In this document: positions 5,752 through 6,909 of the stretch, one piece after another
How positions within the stretch are numbered: the first letter of the stretch is position 1
How the letters are laid out: every line of letters starts with the position of its first letter
Assembly: GCA_000494185.1 (NCBI GenBank)
Contig: AWOC01000002.1
Location: 1 to 6,909, forward strand
DNA: 6,909 nucleotides
Direction of reading: 5' to 3'
DNA from: Candidatus Calditenuaceae archaeon JGI OTU-3
GTDB taxonomy: Archaea > Thermoproteota > Nitrososphaeria_A > Caldarchaeales > Calditenuaceae
The notes under the pieces: model-generated
Databases searched by the model: none
What the model saw: only the letters and a program-made list of their open reading frames with translations
Told to the model about the DNA's origin: nothing
Translations under genes and position numbers: made by a program

Positions 5752-5772
5752 ATGGATGGATAATCCATCCAT
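5752..5772. promoter_or_regulatory. 21-bp inverted repeat, candidate operator
   Basis: The arms ATGGATGGAT (5752-5761) and ATCCATCCAT (5763-5772) are perfect complements around a single A at 5762. The element starts 5 bases after the TATA box and ends on the second base of the ATG at 5771, covering the expected transcription start. Each arm is built from a tandem 4-bp motif. A protein bound here would block polymerase, as known for archaeal repressors that bind downstream of TATA. For a metal or metallo-cofactor importer, a DtxR-type metal-sensing repressor is a reasonable guess, but the regulator is not in the window. Confidence 0.65.
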
Positions 5773-6909
5773 GATCTTGGGGCGTAAAGCAACAACCCTT
5801 GCCATCGCCGTACTACTCCTATTCGCCGGGTTTGCCGCGGGGCTGGGCGCCTCGGGTTATCTGCTGCCCCCGGGGACAACTACTCTTACAAAATCAGTAA
5901 CTATGACGCGCGTAGAGACAGTTAGGGCGGCTGAGACTGCCACAACGAGCACCATCACCGTCCGCATCCCCACTACAATAACCACGACTATCATCGAGGC
6001 AAGGACGTGGGCTCCCCGCGTCCCCCTAAAACTTGAGGTAAAGTATTCGCGGCTATTCGAGATAACACTCATAGACGGATTCAAAGTGGTTAGGGACGCC
6101 CTGAACCGTTCATTCGTGCTGGTCCCTAGGGGCTCACAGCCACCAGCCTGGGCCGCCGGCAAGACCGTAGTTTACACCCCTGTTGAGAGGGTTATCCTAA
6201 TGTCTGCTACGCATGTAGCCCTGATAGAGCGGCTGCGTGAAAAGAATCCCCAGATCCTAGATGGGATTGTCGGTATCATGTGGGGCGGCCAATACGAGTG
6301 GTACTTCGAAGAGTTCGCGAGGCGTGTTTCGGCTGGCATAATCCGGGATGTCGGGCCGGACTACCAGCCAAACCTTGAGGAAATAATCTTGCTGAAGCCT
6401 GACCTAATCATCATCTACACCTACCCCGGCTTCGACGTTCCCACAAGACTAGATGAGCTGGGCCTCGTGTATGTCGTGGACAACGAATATCTAGAGGAAA
6501 ACCCCCTAGGCAGGTTCGAGTGGATAAAGTTCATCGCAACCTTCTTCGACATGGACCAGGAGTCATACGAGATATTCGTCGAGGTGGAGCGGGAGGTCCT
6601 GAGAATCGCGGAGACGGTAGCCCAGCCAAATATTCCCCACCCGAAGGTGTGCTGGTTCATGGTCTACCGCGGAACATTCTACGTGGCTGGTGGGAGGTCG
6701 TTCCCCGCTAATACCCTCTCGATGCTGCACGCGGTCTACGGATTCTCTGACACATCCTCGACGGGGAGCATAGTCTCAAATATCGAGGAGGTCCTCTCAA
6801 GATGCTCCGATGCCGATGTCGTGATCTACCCAACGAGCTTTGTCTCGAACATTAGCGACATCTTAGCGGAGGCGCCCGAGCTCGTCGCGGTCAAGGCCTT
6901 CAAGGACTC
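5771..6909 (+). CDS. BtuF/FepB-type ABC importer solute-binding protein (3' partial)
   Basis: Extracytoplasmic binding protein of an iron-siderophore/cobalamin-type ABC importer (periplasmic binding protein family PF01497). 379 codons are visible without a stop; the C-terminus lies beyond the window. Domains: hydrophobic signal or anchor helix at about 8-32 after Arg5-Lys6; Thr-rich linker at about 36-79 (18 Thr of 44 residues), typical of archaeal surface proteins and a likely glycosylation zone; a short beta-rich segment LFEITLIDGFKVVRD (95-109); then the binding fold, with VVYTPVERVILMSATHVAL (133-151), DVGPDYQPNLEEIILLKPDL (193-212) and the family motif NPLGRFEWIKFIATFF (244-259). There is no lipobox Cys, so the protein is probably held by the N-terminal helix or processed near Ala7, resembling archaeal class III signals only loosely. 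Ligand not predictable: iron complex, haem, cobalamin or molybdate/tungstate are possible. Permease and ATPase genes are expected downstream. Confidence 0.88.
   Translation, partial: MILGRKATTLAIAVLLLFAGFAAGLGASGYLLPPGTTTLTKSVTMTRVETVRAAETATTSTITVRIPTTITTTIIEARTWAPRVPLKLEVKYSRLFEITLIDGFKVVRDALNRSFVLVPRGSQPPAWAAGKTVVYTPVERVILMSATHVALIERLREKNPQILDGIVGIMWGGQYEWYFEEFARRVSAGIIRDVGPDYQPNLEEIILLKPDLIIIYTYPGFDVPTRLDELGLVYVVDNEYLEENPLGRFEWIKFIATFFDMDQESYEIFVEVEREVLRIAETVAQPNIPHPKVCWFMVYRGTFYVAGGRSFPANTLSMLHAVYGFSDTSSTGSIVSNIEEVLSRCSDADVVIYPTSFVSNISDILAEAPELVAVKAFKD

Noticed and set aside
5756..5770. In-frame ATG at 5756 as start of the binding protein
   Set aside because: It would lie upstream of the transcription start predicted from the TATA box at 5740-5747 and inside the inverted repeat; ATG 5771 fits a leaderless message.
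5857..6162. 101-codon minus-strand frame opposite the binding protein
   Set aside because: Val-rich translation results from reading the Thr codons of the linker backwards.

Overview
This 6.9 kb window looks like a piece of a chromosome from a GC-rich, probably hyperthermophilic archaeon, most likely a crenarchaeote (Thermoproteota). The reasons are a LysW-type lysine (and probably arginine) biosynthesis block, strong use of AGG/AGA arginine codons, TATA boxes placed so that transcripts start at or very near the start codon, GTG starts, tight gene packing, and a solute-binding protein with an N-terminal anchor and a Thr-rich linker. I cannot name the genus from sequence alone. Nothing looks like a mobile element, CRISPR array, rRNA or tRNA.

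Layout. Bases 1-2885 (+) hold an operon of lysX (5' end outside the window), lysJ and lysK, separated by only 2-3 bases. These encode the ligase that loads 2-aminoadipate onto the carrier protein LysW, the aminotransferase that acts on the carrier-bound semialdehyde, and the hydrolase that frees lysine. Bases 2866-5119 (-) hold rpiA and then argH (argininosuccinate lyase). The 3' end of argH overlaps that of lysK by 20 bp, convergently. Bases 5120-5513 are a divergent intergenic region with palindromes, a near-copy of a 32-bp piece of argH and a 64-codon open stretch without a usable start. Bases 5514-5726 (+) encode a small protein with a predicted coiled coil. From 5771 to the window end (+) is a BtuF/FepB-type solute-binding protein of an iron-siderophore or cobalamin ABC importer, cut off by the window.

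How the genes fit together. LysX, LysJ and LysK are three of the steps of the LysW route. In several archaea the later enzymes of that route also make ornithine, and argininosuccinate lyase is the last step from ornithine to arginine. Its position back to back with lysK fits a combined lysine/arginine locus. RpiA (pentose phosphate supply) is an unrelated housekeeping function.

The most notable signals are a 21-bp inverted repeat (10-bp perfect arms, 1-bp centre) between the TATA box and the start codon of the solute-binding protein, which looks like a repressor operator; the 32-bp argH-like duplication upstream of rpiA, in which differences respect codon structure; and non-canonical residues around conserved motifs of RpiA and ArgH.
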